A stretch of DNA of 64,000 bases, taken from Venturia oleaginea (lineage: Eukaryota > Ascomycota > Dothideomycetes > Venturiales > Venturiaceae). Of the stretch, positions 1-11,495 are shown piece after piece (the first letter of the stretch is position 1; each line of letters opens with the position of its first letter). The stretch covers positions 1,736,001 to 1,800,000 of the forward strand of contig JABMLP010000005.1 in assembly GCA_013176395.1 (NCBI GenBank), read 5' to 3'. The translations under genes were made by a program, and so were the position numbers. The notes under the pieces were generated by a model, which was not told where the DNA came from, ran no database searches, and saw only the letters and a program-made list of their open reading frames with translations.

Positions 1-1
1 C

Positions 2-1808
2 ATAGCAAATGGAGCAGCGGAACTCTTCAACGAACCCTTCGTCGCCGCCGTCGACCCTATCCAACCCGGCCAATCGCGCAGCTCTGTGGATGCTTCCTGC
101 AAGCAGATAATTACCCCCAATTGCTTGAAGCAAATGTACAACGTAGGCGACTACAAGCCCGACGCAGCGTCAGGCTCCAAAATGGGGTTTGGCTCCTTCC
201 TCAATGAAACCTCCTCCATCTCCGATCTTAAAATGTATATCAAGAAATTCGGCATCCCAGATCAAGCAGTCACGAAAGCGACCATTGAAGGCGGTGCCGA
301 CGATCAAAACCGCGAAAGTAGAGAGGCGAATCTGGATGCGCAGAACATGGTTGGCATCGGAAATCCATTACCAGTCTACGAATACATCACCGGTGGTTCT
401 CCTCCAATTGTTCCTGACCTCGATTTACCCGCAGGTGGAGTCAACACCAACGAACCTTATCTACCGTACTACCAATACCTCATGACTAAGAGCAATGCGG
501 AGCTGCCGCAGGCGATAAGTAATTCTTATGGCGAACCGGAACACACCGTCCCTAAAAACTATGCGATGAGGACTTGTCTTATGGTTGCCATGATGGGGAT
601 TCGCGGTATTTCCGTGTTTGAAAGTTCTGGGGATACCGGTATTGGCTCGAATTGTTTGAGTAATGACGGGCAGAAGAGGAAGGAGTTCAACCCGCAATTT
701 CCTGGTACTTGTCCTTGGATTACTTCTGTGGGTGGAACCGAGGTATGTTGCTTTCGGATTGGTGTGAATGAAGGTTGGCTAACGAGCGATAGTCTGTTGC
801 GCCTGAGATTGCGTGGAGAGACTCTAGTGGAGGTTTCTCTTACTATTTCGATAGGCCTTGGTACCAAGTCGATGCTGTTGGAACTGTACGTCAATCCCCC
901 CATCTTTGTAGTGAAGATAGGTCGCAGAGCTAATACAAGGCGAACTCTAGTATCTCTCAAAATATATCCAACCAGAAATCCTCGCCTACTACAAACCCTT
1001 CTTCAACCAAGCTGGCCGCGGCTTCCCAGACATCTCAGCACATAGTCTTCTCCCAAACTACCAAGTTCGTTACCCTCACCTCCCCTCCTCTCCCAAACAT
1101 CCAAACTAACAACATCCACAGATCTACACAGGCGGTCGCATGGGCGTCTCCGGCGGTACCTCAGCCGCCTCCCCCGTCCTCGCCGCCCTAACGGCAATGC
1201 TAAATGACGCCCGTCTTCGCGCCTCAAAGCCAACCATGGGATTCCTGAACCCGCTTCTCTACTCTCTGGGGTCCGAATTCATCACCGACATCACAAAAGG
1301 CAAGAGCCGAGGCTGCAGCGGTACAAATTTCCAAACCGGGAAAAAGTTTCAGAATGCAGGGTTGATTCCGGGTGCGAGTTGGAATGGGACGACGGGGTGG
1401 GATGCGGCGACGGGATTGGGGGTGCCGGATTGGCAGAAGTGGTTGGCTGTTAGTATGAAGATTGTTGGAGGGACCGTTGGGCAGGGGGGTGGTGCTGCGC
1501 CTGCGGGTGGAGGTGCACAGGGACCTGGTCCTGCGCCTCCTGTAGGATCTTCTGCTACGCCGGCGAGTGGAGGTGCACAAGGACCTGGTCCTGCAGCTCC
1601 TGTAGGACCTCCTGCTACGCCGGCGAGTGGAAGTGCACCGGCGTCTGGTCCTGCGGCTCCTGTAGGACCCCCCGCTGCGCCCGCGGGTGGAAGCGCACAA
1701 GCGCCTGGTCCTGCGGCTCCAGCTGGTCCTGTGGCTCCTGTAGGATCTGCTGCTCCCGTAGGACCTCCTGCCACACCGGCAAGTATCATGCCTGCCAACG
1801 CCAGATAA
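2..1808 (+). CDS. Sedolisin-family (S53) serine-carboxyl peptidase, 5' partial
   Basis: Exons 2-742, 808-885, 951-1064 and 1122-1808 give 539 codons, open at the window's left edge. The missing 5' end would carry the signal peptide and most of the propeptide. Visible S53 signatures are the Glu/Asp pair in EANLDAQNM, the oxyanion Asp in SSGDTGIGSNC, SGGFSYYFDRPWYQ, AGRGFPDISAHS, the catalytic Ser in SGGTSAASP and a C-terminal GWDAATGLGVPDW calcium-site region. Introns of 65, 65 and 57 nt start GTATGT, GTACGT and GTTCGT. Two have a CTAAC branch site and the middle one a weaker CTAAT. The family comprises secreted acid endo- or tripeptidyl-peptidases, so extracellular protein digestion is the expected role. 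About 105 residues after the catalytic domain form a Gly/Ala/Pro-rich repeat tail that ordinary family members lack. Confidence 0.9.
1501..1740 (+). repeat. 60-bp tandem coding repeat (about 4 copies)
   Basis: Four copies with an exact 60-bp period (GTGGAGGTGCAC-like blocks recur at 1501, 1561, 1621 and 1681) encode 20-residue Gly/Ala/Pro-rich units at the C-terminus of the sedolisin. The divergence between copies is mostly silent or conservative. Confidence 0.85.
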
Positions 1809-4800
1809 GCTCTCAGAGGGAACGGGGAGAAGAAAGGTCATTGAGGTGAACACCGCGGCCGTAGGTCTATCCCAGGGTATGAAAAATTGATGATAATGCG
1901 TATTGATAGAAGAATCATGAAAGCGTATTCCACTCATAGCGCCACCTTTTTTCTGTTGGTTTTGTTTGGGAGCTAAGTTGGTGATGTAGATCTCTATTTC
2001 GAAGGGAGAGTGGATGTTGTTTCTGCTGGTGGGAGATTTGCTATGAAGCTGAGGGGGTTGAGATTGATAGAGGGGAAAAATGTTAAGTTCAGAGTGGTGA
2101 TTTTGATGTGTACTCTCGTTGAGCTAGAAAATTCTGATTTGCCATTTGAGCTAACCTTCATCAAAAAGGGGTTCTACGTCTAAAATCGACCAAGTTTATC
2201 GCTCACTCGCGGGGAAAGATGGGGAGTATTAAGACTAATAATGTTAGAGCCTACTAATAAACGCGCGCTAAGAGGTGAGAAAGTGTAGGTAGTCGATAGG
2301 AACTAGGATTATTAAATAAATGGGAGAATAAGGTCGATATGGTCTATATTCGCATTAAAAAAAAATGGGAGAGCGAGGTGTATAGCAGACAGAATTCGCG
2401 GTCTGGGTTAAGCGGAGATGTTAGGGGGAGGGAGTAGCTAGATGTGAATATCCGCACTTTGGAGAGTAGGGAGAAGGGTGGATCGAGGAAGAGATTGAGA
2501 GATTTCATACCTAATGTAAGAAATGATGGAAATTCCTAAGTGGAGGGCTGAGAGACGAGGTGGGTCACTATAAGTTTACGAAGAAAGCAAATGGTTTTTG
2601 CTCTCTTCGCAAAATGAGCGGTAGGCAATGGAAGGTACGAAGTCGGCCGGACTCTCTCAGAGTCCAAGTGCTTCGTTAAGTTAGCTCCAAAGATGTAGGA
2701 CCTGTTGAGCTGGGTTTGCCGCAGCAGCAGTAATTAAATTACTACAGCGGCAACCTATACCAATCGTGCAGCAGCTCGAGTCTCGCACTTCTTTTGTCCA
2801 GGTCCACATTGTGAGCAGCGCGCACCCGTAGCTCGATTGCCGATTGCTATTCTAGCCTCCTCCCTGAACTTCATGTAAACGGGATCGAGAGAATGGCCAT
2901 GTACCTGGTTGCTAAGGCTCCCAGTCAATTATTCCTGACGAAGTGTAGATGCTGGTTGGAGGGAAACGAATACGAATGGGTTCATCATAAATCCCATATC
3001 TCATCGTTATCCCCGGACCCAACTCAGCCTCAAGGCTAACTCGTAATCGAAATGAGACCAATCTGGCAAGAGTGCAGTTGATGAAAGAGGCTGAGTCGAT
3101 TCTGCCCGACCGGGCTTACAAACCCCACTTTTACTTTGCAGGCTCTGTATACGATTAGTAATATGGTATCTTCCGTGTAAAGATATGGAAAGGCGTGGTC
3201 TTGCGTGTGCGTGGATGTTGTCGTTCAGCTGGTCTCTTGTCACATAAAAGATGTTGTTAGTTGCTATGAAAGGTGTGGAGTCCTCGAGCCACCCATACGT
3301 ATTTGAAGCTTGGGATTGTCCAAGTGTTTTCGGGAGTGCTTGTCGTTATGTGAGATGAGGCTAGTGAGGTATCCTTTGTACCTTTTGCTTACTGCTTTGA
3401 CTAGTTGAAGGTTGTACCGTGCCTGAGGTGTAGGAGAGCGATTTGTTGATCATTTTGTTTGTGAGGTTTGCTCAATCATTGCTGAGGAGATGAGATGTGG
3501 AGAGGATCTACAGTACCTTCAGATTAGCGAAATCGCTGACTGGGGTTACTGTGTTAGGCCAATGAACAGTGACAATTATCTACAAGAAAGGGTAAGGCAG
3601 AGAACGAGAATGGGCCTTTTCAGCCGGTTTGTCCAATATCAGAAGGTCTCGCCGTCTCGTAACTTACATATTCCCAGATCCAGGATTCCATGGTGTCCAG
3701 ACTCGAGAGAAAGCGCACACGCATCACGGATCCAACATCAAGGCTAGGCATGTTGGAGTTGATCTAGTGAAGCGACCCGGCCCGTGTTTTGGAGATGGCT
3801 TTCCCACCTCTTGAAACTTCAAAATCTCGGCCTCCGCATATGCATTGTTCAAGCCTGGGCATTTGATAAGATTTGCATTATCGCCGAGCTTGAGTCGTGG
3901 CATATTAATTATCTCGAGGCTAGTGTTCTCTGCATCAGTGAGCGTCATCATGATTCATTTCGGTACACGGATAAGATCGCGTCGCAATGCTTTAGAGTTT
4001 AGACAATCTTAATGGGATACTGACTGGCTGAAAACGTTAAGTGGCAATCTCAAGCTCACAAATGATCGTGCGCCACTGCCCTTTACGGAGACTTTCCTAT
4101 TTCGGGCCGGTTCGAACAACTGCGCCGATCCGCCCTACCCGTTCATCAGGTCGGAGGCTAGAGGCCAATTCTGCGCGGGTGTCACCTAAACATTTAGATC
4201 GGCCGCCCGAGACAGCGGAATCTACGTTGTAGTGCGACGTCGTACAACGACGGCAATGTAATTCTAAAAGCATCACAAGGGGATTGGTTTGTCCTCTGAT
4301 ATCATTTAGGCAACCAAATACTGAAGTTGTGCTGCCCGATGTATTAGCCGATGAATGCGTTACATCTAAATAAGAGGTCAGCAAGGGAGGTATCTCACAA
4401 CACTGGAGTGATTATTTTGAGGGTTCAATTTCAGATCCTATGGGATTCAGCCATGAGTATTGGTGGAATGTGACCTAAAATGGGAAACCACGGTGCTGGA
4501 ATTGGGGCAAATTAGTTCATTCAGTGGTAAACTGTGATCCAGAATTGGGGACCACGCTGCTGGATTGTGGGTGCAAGTCAAGATTTGTAATAGAGATGGA
4601 GAGAGGAAGTCTTACTCACTATATATAGTCAGATCTGGCTGCACGTGTCCTTAACATCCACCGAGTGGCATATTCAGCACATAAATATTTGGAACAAGAC
4701 CAGTTCAGCAGCCCCCTACATTAGTAGAGTCTGAATCCCAAGAAGGCAACCTTTTGATGAAGAACAATCGCATAGGATGTCGCTCCTGTATCCACCCGAC

Positions 4801-4850
4801 GTGCTCTGCAAAAAAGCAAATTCCAAGCGAAGCTCAGTAGTGCCTAAGCT
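1809..4850. other. Intergenic, no supported gene
   Basis: About 3 kb between the sedolisin stop and the 3' end of the polymerase gene. Only short unrelated ORFs are present. The stretch from about 2100 to 2560 is A/G-rich with many TAA/TAG words, like decayed DNA. Two loosely similar phrases ('ggaccacgctgctgga' type) sit at 4470-4570. I recognise no gene, RNA or complete mobile element. Confidence 0.5.
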
Positions 4851-7458
4851 TCAATCCTCGGTTTCGTGAAATCTGAGATGAGCAGCCATAGCAAAGGATG
4901 GCATTTGCGCCTGGCAGAACGGACATGTAATATCCAAGCTTTCGCTAGCATCCTCGTCCTCCTCGTCCCAGCCACCCTGAAAATAGGATGGCTGGCTTGC
5001 TTGAGAAAGCGGGACTTGATCCTCTGACCCACGGCTGCGCTCCAGAAGATGATGTGGAGTTCCGTCTCCCGAAGCATCTTCCATTTCGTGGTCAGGTGGG
5101 ACATTGACGTCTTCAACTCTCCACTCCTTGAGCTTGCTGTCTTGATGCTTGAACATTTTGCTGATGTCCCGACCGGTCGCCATGCCAGCCGTCTCCACCA
5201 TGTTTGTCACAGCGATATTGATGAGGCTGAGATCCCATCCCGACTTTTCCGGGTGTAGGCGGCGGAACAACGATGTCAAGTGTTGACAGACAAGCTTTTG
5301 GGATAGATCCTCTACGCTCTCACCAAGGTTGTTCAGGAGAGTGGGGGCAGGGATTGATCTAGAGATGCGTTGCGACGCTCGTGCTCGAGTCCCATCAGGA
5401 TCGGCTGGTGGACGTGGACGTGTTGACAGACGAAGTGTCTTCGGAAGTGCTAGCCATCGTTGGCGCTTACTTGGATCTCGAGACGGTGAATTGGTTTCCG
5501 AAGCTTCTTGTTCTTCGTCTTCAGTCAAGTCCGCGCGCATTCTTTTGATCAGACTTATCGATAACAGTGATAGCTCTTGATGGACACGGTCAAGGCTGTC
5601 TAGCCGAATGTAGCTGTCTTCAATGCTGATCTGATGTGGAATTGTTCTGGCCATGCCAACTTCCGTGTCATCAACGCCATGCAGAAGTTGCCAAGTTCGG
5701 CCTCCGACACCGTAAGGCATACCAGGGCCTCCAAGAATCTTGTCGAGCAGGGCAGGACTCATACCCGGTATCGTTCTTACTTGTCTGACGGTGATCTGAG
5801 CTTTGTGCTCATCTTCGATTGAAGCCTCGCCGAGAACATTATTGTGATGATGCTTAGGATATTCTCGAAGCTTATGTGCCATCTTGAAGCCAATATTGGG
5901 GATCTTGCCGATGTCATGATTGTCTATGAAAGCAGTGACATTGCTCTGTTTATCGTCTTGCTCGACATATGGTGGAAGCAATGTGGTTTGAGCTTGGGGT
6001 TTGTGAACATTTCCTACCAATTTGCTGAGAAGCTTTGAAGTTGAGATACCGACAGTGCAAGTGTGATTGAGACGCTCTTCCATCTGCGTCCGCATGTAGA
6101 GAGCCAAGTGAGAGCCTGGCCGTGTTATCAGTGGGTGAAGCTCAAAGCTAGTCTGACAATTGAAGAAATAGGTGGGTGACGCTGGGATCTTTGAGTATAC
6201 TCAAATATGCTACCACAGACAGCAAAATGAGTACACTCAAATCTCCCAGCTTAGCATCGGCCAATATTTCTCCTGTTGACAGACCGCCAAGACGTATTTT
6301 AATACTATATTTACCAAGTATCAAGCGACGTAACAAAAGGTCTTGAGATTGATCCTCATTCTCTTCACCGTATACATGACCGGCAATCTTGGACGCGTCG
6401 AAAGGAAACCCGGCGGCCGGATCATCTTTTTTCAGAAAGAAAAATGAGTTCTGTAGATCATGGTCGTTGACGAGTTCCTCGTTGAAGTTAATGATGGACG
6501 TCACATCCATGAAGACCTGCGGTAATCTCCATTAGTCCCGATCCGCATGTGGGACTGCCTGCGATCCATGCAAGTGAAAATCCTTCTAGGAGCGATGAAA
6601 GTGGACCGTATACGTATTCGTGTCCTTGCAGTGGATTCTTTGCGCGCCTCCTTGGCTGGAGAGCTTACCGGAATCCACCACAGACGCCAGACAGGCAAGA
6701 CATCGGAAATCGAAAGAAACATGCAGGCAGAGATTCGTCACAGAAGAAGTGCCAAAGCCTCACCTCGTCAAAGCCAAGACGTTCAACCTTCCCGTCCCAA
6801 GAAAAGGAGGTGAGAAAGCTGCAGAGGGCCTTTGAGGCGTTTCGAAAGCGAGTGAGGTCTTAACAGGATGAGTTATTATCATCAAAAAGGACGTTCCAGG
6901 TCACTCACCCTCTCCAAGAACGATGATGACTTCGGGACACACTCTCCTTGCTTCTTTGATGAGCTGGAGCTTTCGCAAGCCCTTTCAATGTCAGTAGCCG
7001 TCGTCACTGTGTTCATCGGCAGCACAGCGACAACTCACTCTCCTTCGGGCTTCATAGTTGCAGGTTACTATGATCTTCCACTCGGTTAGCTCTCAAAAGC
7101 GCCTCGGTCAAAGTGCATGGCGTGGCGCACCTGTTTCTGTTGGACAGCAAGCGGAAGGCCTTTCAAAGCTGGATTCTCGGCCTCGAAGACACTCGCGTAG
7201 AATGAATCATAATCCTATGGTACGATTAGGAACTGAATTCCCTATCTTAAGCCTCTCGGAAGCGTGGTATGCAGAATGCACTCATGGCACGAGCCACTCG
7301 GCGCGGGAGAAGCTTCGATGCAAATGACGGGGAATCAGGGCAAGTTAACTGGGGGCCTGGCCAGGGGCTTGGCTTGCGAGGACTCGTGCCGAGGGGCAGC
7401 AGTGGGAACGAGAACGTACAAAATGAAGGACAAGGCGATGATCCCTCCGCTTCAGCAT
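4851..7458 (-). CDS. Y-family translesion DNA polymerase (Rad30/pol iota-like)
   Basis: Minus-strand exons 7420-7458, 7131-7214, 7039-7074, 6909-6981, 6764-6858, 6315-6516 and 4851-6115 sum to exactly 598 codons (597 aa). The start at 7458 (MLKRRDHRLVLHF) leads into DYDSFYASVFEAENP, with the first metal-binding Asp and the steric-gate aromatic. IIVTCNYEARRRGLRKLQL, EVIIVLGEDLTRF and ERLGFDEVFMDVT follow; Asp108/Glu109 are catalytic. After these come the TCTVGISTSKLLSKLVGN palm/thumb region and a helix-hairpin-helix stretch (GKIPNIGFKMAHKL). The acidic tail ends in a C2H2 finger (CPFC, 11 residues, HLRFH; residues about 574-593) like ubiquitin-binding UBZ modules. The family bypasses DNA lesions at stalled forks in the nucleus. 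The iota-like rather than eta assignment is inference. The first intron (205 nt) is the longest. Confidence 0.9.
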
Positions 7459-7467
7459 CTTGTCGAC

Positions 7468-7655
7468 AGGCAGAGGCAGGCAGACAGAGGCAGGCAGGCA
7501 GAGGTAGGCAGGCGAGGCAGTCCTCAGGCAGAAGTAGTCAGGCGGCAGAGTGCCGGAGTCAGTCCTCAGGCGCAGAGTGCCAGAGTCAGTCCTCAGGCGC
7601 AGAGTCAGTCCTCAGGCGCAGAGTCAGTCCTCAGGCGCAAGTCAGTCCTCAGGCA
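7468..7655. repeat. Minisatellite array directly upstream of the polymerase start
   Basis: Two adjoining arrays: CAGGCAGA-type 8-mers (about 7468-7530), then a roughly 19-bp unit (gagtcagtcctcaggcgca and variants), copied about five times at 7556-7655. The array begins about 10 bp upstream of the proposed polymerase start codon, so it lies in that gene's promoter or 5' UTR. Confidence 0.8.
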
Positions 7656-7967
7656 CGACTGGAAATGGTGGTCGAAGCGGCTGTTTGAGACGTCGGTCGT
7701 CGCCACCGGCTGGCTGGCTGTCACCAGGAATGGCAATCCAATCTATTCATAGCATCTATTCTTGGTGGCGCGTATAGAATAATAGCTGGCCCCACCGTGG
7801 CTGCATTCATTTGGCCGATCCACTATCATCCCTGCTTCAGACTCTATGTCTTATCATCGACGCTGCCCACCATCCATCTGTCTCGCCATTGATCAAGATA
7901 CCAACCACCATTTTCTGTCCTAACACGACCATCTGTCCTCGAGCATATCGCCTCAAGACATCCCATT

Positions 7968-9089
7968 ATGTTCATGTCTACCTGGAACCCCATGCCTCAG
8001 ACTCAATCATTCCCCCACACTCATGAGCTACCTACCGACAGAATGGCAAGCTCGCTGGTCATCGCCTCGCAGCAGTCACAACAGCTGTCGCCGCAAACGA
8101 AGCCAGGACGACCAAAACTCTCTCTCAACACTGCGCAGACTCGAACCTTCGGCAAGGGTTCAAGTCTACGCCTAGAGACTCTTTCTGCCATATCGCCCAC
8201 CATCATCAATACTTTCTCGAACGCCTACGAAGCACCGCCTGCACAACCTCCAGCCTCGTCCTCGGAGCAGAAGCTTACCAGACCTAAGCTGTCCATCAAC
8301 AGTTCGATACAATACAACGCTCCGGCATCACCCACTGCAGAGGCCCAGGACGCTCGTACACCTAGCTCTGCATCGATATCTTCAGCCTCGACCGCCAACT
8401 CAGCCACTCTTCCTTACTCGAATTCTCAGATTCTCAATTCCATCTTGACCAACAGTCCAATACCTCGATTAGAACTACCACGAAAGATGGCGGCCAGGCC
8501 AAGGTTTCCTGCCGAGAAGAAAGTGTCGTTCCGAACACCTCTGGAAGACGAGATCGTTACTACAAGGTTCCCATATGCGCACTACGACGCCGAGTCGCCC
8601 GATTCGGCCTCGGCTGCCTCACTCACGACCATCTCGACCTCGTCTGAGGACAGTGTTCCTGAAGGATCCCCGTCATCGCCATCAGGCTCCTCTGAGTCTC
8701 ATTCGCCGCAAAGAACAGAGGGCTCTTACCTCAAGCGAAGCATCAACAGCCTTTCCATTTCGACAGACTCCTCATCACCATCGGGCTCGCCAACGTCGCC
8801 AGCCAAACGACGGCTACCTCACAGAGGTCGCAACAGGCTAAAGACCAAGTCGCCAAGGTCACCAAAGACGGGCGATAAAAGAGACTCGTCGTCGTCGGAA
8901 TCAGACAGTGACACCTGCCCGGAGACACCCGTTGCAGGACGGAGGAAGCTGAACAGAGACTGGGTCTGGACATTGGGCACACTACCCGGGCAGTCTTCAC
9001 AAAACTCGACAGACGAATCCACGACTACATCATGGTCATCAGATTCATTTACTTCAAGTACCGCTTCAAGGAGCGATGAAAGCAGTTGA
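7968..9089 (+). CDS. Conserved fungal disordered protein with a KVSF motif
   Basis: Single exon, 373 aa if the first Met is used. A second Met at 8043 (MASSLVIASQ) is an equally plausible start. The protein is dominated by Ser/Pro/Thr low complexity and probably disordered. Recognisable islands are two copies of RPKLS[LI]N, a central EKKVSFRTPLEDEIVTTRF block and a C-terminal TCPETPVAGRRKLNRDWVWTLG block. The ordered islands and the coding-like Ser/Pro bias argue for a real gene. KVSF fits the RVxF docking consensus for protein phosphatase 1, so a PP1-regulatory or scaffold role is possible; this is inference. No catalytic domain or membrane segment is seen. Confidence 0.75.
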   Translation: MFMSTWNPMPQTQSFPHTHELPTDRMASSLVIASQQSQQLSPQTKPGRPKLSLNTAQTRTFGKGSSLRLETLSAISPTIINTFSNAYEAPPAQPPASSSEQKLTRPKLSINSSIQYNAPASPTAEAQDARTPSSASISSASTANSATLPYSNSQILNSILTNSPIPRLELPRKMAARPRFPAEKKVSFRTPLEDEIVTTRFPYAHYDAESPDSASAASLTTISTSSEDSVPEGSPSSPSGSSESHSPQRTEGSYLKRSINSLSISTDSSSPSGSPTSPAKRRLPHRGRNRLKTKSPRSPKTGDKRDSSSSESDSDTCPETPVAGRRKLNRDWVWTLGTLPGQSSQNSTDESTTTSWSSDSFTSSTASRSDESS

Positions 9090-11379
9090 TCTGCGATTTG
9101 TTCAATATCGGACCTTTTCAAGAGGGCACAAATGGGGGGTTAGTTGAAGTAATATTGTTATATTATCACTGTTGGAAGAATCCTGACTAGAAGTATCAAT
9201 CGATACTTTCGGAAGAGGCGTTCTGCGAGCCAGGGCATCGGGAGGACAAAGGAATTTCATGTTCCTTTGGGCGTTTATTTTGGGATGCAACAGAGATACC
9301 ACGCTCACGACGAGCGCTCATTACGGGAATACGCATTTATGGAATATGGGTGAATATTTCTTAATCACGAGAGGAATAATTCAAGCAAGGGGTCACTTCT
9401 ATCACACCAAATTGGCCCAAGATGATGCTATCCAATCCCATGTGATCTACACTGTAAATATAGTCGGGGTCCGATCCGCCGTCTGCCCCTATTCGTGCAA
9501 TTGAAGAGAGCTGTCCACAGGCATCGGCTCCTCTCACCTTTTCTCTCATGTTCTGCGACTTCTTCAGACCTGTCAAGTGTTAACTTGCCACCCGCGCGCC
9601 ACGCTTCCGAATCAGCAAAGATGCAGCGAACATGACGACGCAGACGCACATGCGGCCCGCGCATCCGCCAAGCAAAACTCCGTGATCCAGCCAAACGGCC
9701 AAATGGCCAATTATAGATGGGCGTCTCGCGTCCTGGGTTGGATGCGAAGCGTGGTGGGTGGCGCCCTAGCACCAACGCGGTAGAACTCCAGAATGCGAGG
9801 CGAGGGTTCACTGACCATCGCGAGTATAATCTATTTTGCGTTTCCTTCTAGAAACACCAAATTACTATGTGAGACCGAAAGGGAAGCATCTTGCGACGAG
9901 AGTTCGTGACGAGGGTCCAGTTATGGCTTCAGGGTCATCTGGGATACCTTGACTATTATATATAGTACGCTACCGGATGTTGCAATGGTGCGGAGCGGGT
10001 ACGATGATTCCAGCATCGTCGTCGCTTCTTCCCGCTTGCACGATCGAAGTCTCCACTGTCCGCAACGGTGGAGAGCGCAGATAATTAATATCCTCGTTCC
10101 AAGCAGTTCCGTTGCGACGGTGCTGAAGCGACTCAAACTCTTGTTCTTTCCTGAATACCTCTACTTGCGGCGAGGCGTATTGCTCTGCTTCTTCTCCTGT
10201 CTAGTCTCTTGCATCTGATTCTGCGAGGCCGTCCAAGCAATGGGCGTCTACTAGAGAATCCAGTGGCCAAGTGTGGAGCATTGGGGTGTTGTCAGTCTCA
10301 AACTCCAATTTAGAAGGGGCATGAACTACAAATTAACATCAATTTCATCGGCCAACTTCTGTCCTCCGCTTCGTCGTTGGGACTTCCAGCTGATTCAAGA
10401 GTTGCAGGATGGACCAGAGTCATGACATAGTGCTATTTATCCATGGAGAAAGAGCTGTGAATTGAACACTTGGCGTGGAGCCCCACGGATCATCGATACC
10501 AAAAGACCCGACGAGATGCGCGCGGTTATTCATCATCAGACGGGCGACTAATTTCGGAACAAAAGATGTGGAAACAAGACACCAATGCATTCGCCAACCG
10601 CGCACGTGAACCCCTTGACGATAGTTTCAACGTTGCCATTGCTGGCGGCTGACACGAACGAGCGTTGGTCCGAAGTTAGGCTCCTACCAGTACCTGCAAG
10701 AGTCAGGAGCAGGGCTGCATCTAGATTCGAAGAGGTGCATCTAACTAGGCTGAACACTACGGAGCTATCTATTCTAGGTACCTCGTGCTCGGTGGAGCTA
10801 GAGACTTTGGCCCCACATGGCTGAGTCGTCTTTGCCGCGTGGGGAAGTACTGGTTGCGAACACCGCTCTTATAAAGTTCCGAGAAGAAAGAGTTACAGTG
10901 TTGGTAAGCTGCGTATATATACTCTTGACTTATCCTTCGTATACGGCACCTCTTGTAGCACCAGCATGCCATCTTTCATCCATAGCTTACTAATGATGGA
11001 CTTTTTCAAGCCTTGCTTACCTCTCTGTAAGCCCCACCCGATTCACGACTCCACTTCCAGCAAAACCCGAACCTTGTGCAGCCAGGCTGGTCTAACGATA
11101 AACGAAAGTAAATCCGGACACGCAATCTCACAACTACTGCAGAGTTGACGTACATGTAAATAGACGAAAACAATGACCGAACCTGGAATAGTCCAGTGTT
11201 CAAAGCATGTCCCTCAACGAAGAGCGAATCCGTAATACTCCAATCAAGTCCCCAGATTCTCCGCTTCCGACGACGACGACGACGACGGCGATTAGCTGGT
11301 TCCCCCACGGTGCTACTGTGTGTGCTCTGTTGGATAATAAATGTCTGTGGATCCTCGCTGACCAATCCATGTTTTACTA
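9090..11379. other. Intergenic, no supported gene
   Basis: About 2.3 kb between the disordered-protein gene and the transposon block. Short ORFs overlap on both strands without domain signatures. A (CGA)n triplet tract lies at about 11268-11290. Nothing else is recognised. Confidence 0.5.
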
Positions 11380-11495
11380 TAACGTAGTCTATAGGCCTAT
11401 GCGCCATATGTGCCTGTGCGCCAACCCCACCGAGTATTCTTACAAAAAACGTATATATTTCAACAACACCGCCATCTATAACAGTAATATACATT

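Noticed and set aside
1224..1937. Long minus-strand Arg/Ser-rich ORF opposite the sedolisin tail
   Set aside because: It is the antisense reading of the 60-bp GC-rich coding repeat.
4097..4384. Minus-strand 95-codon ORF in the 3-kb left intergenic region
   Set aside because: No homology-like motifs, splice context or codon bias to support it.
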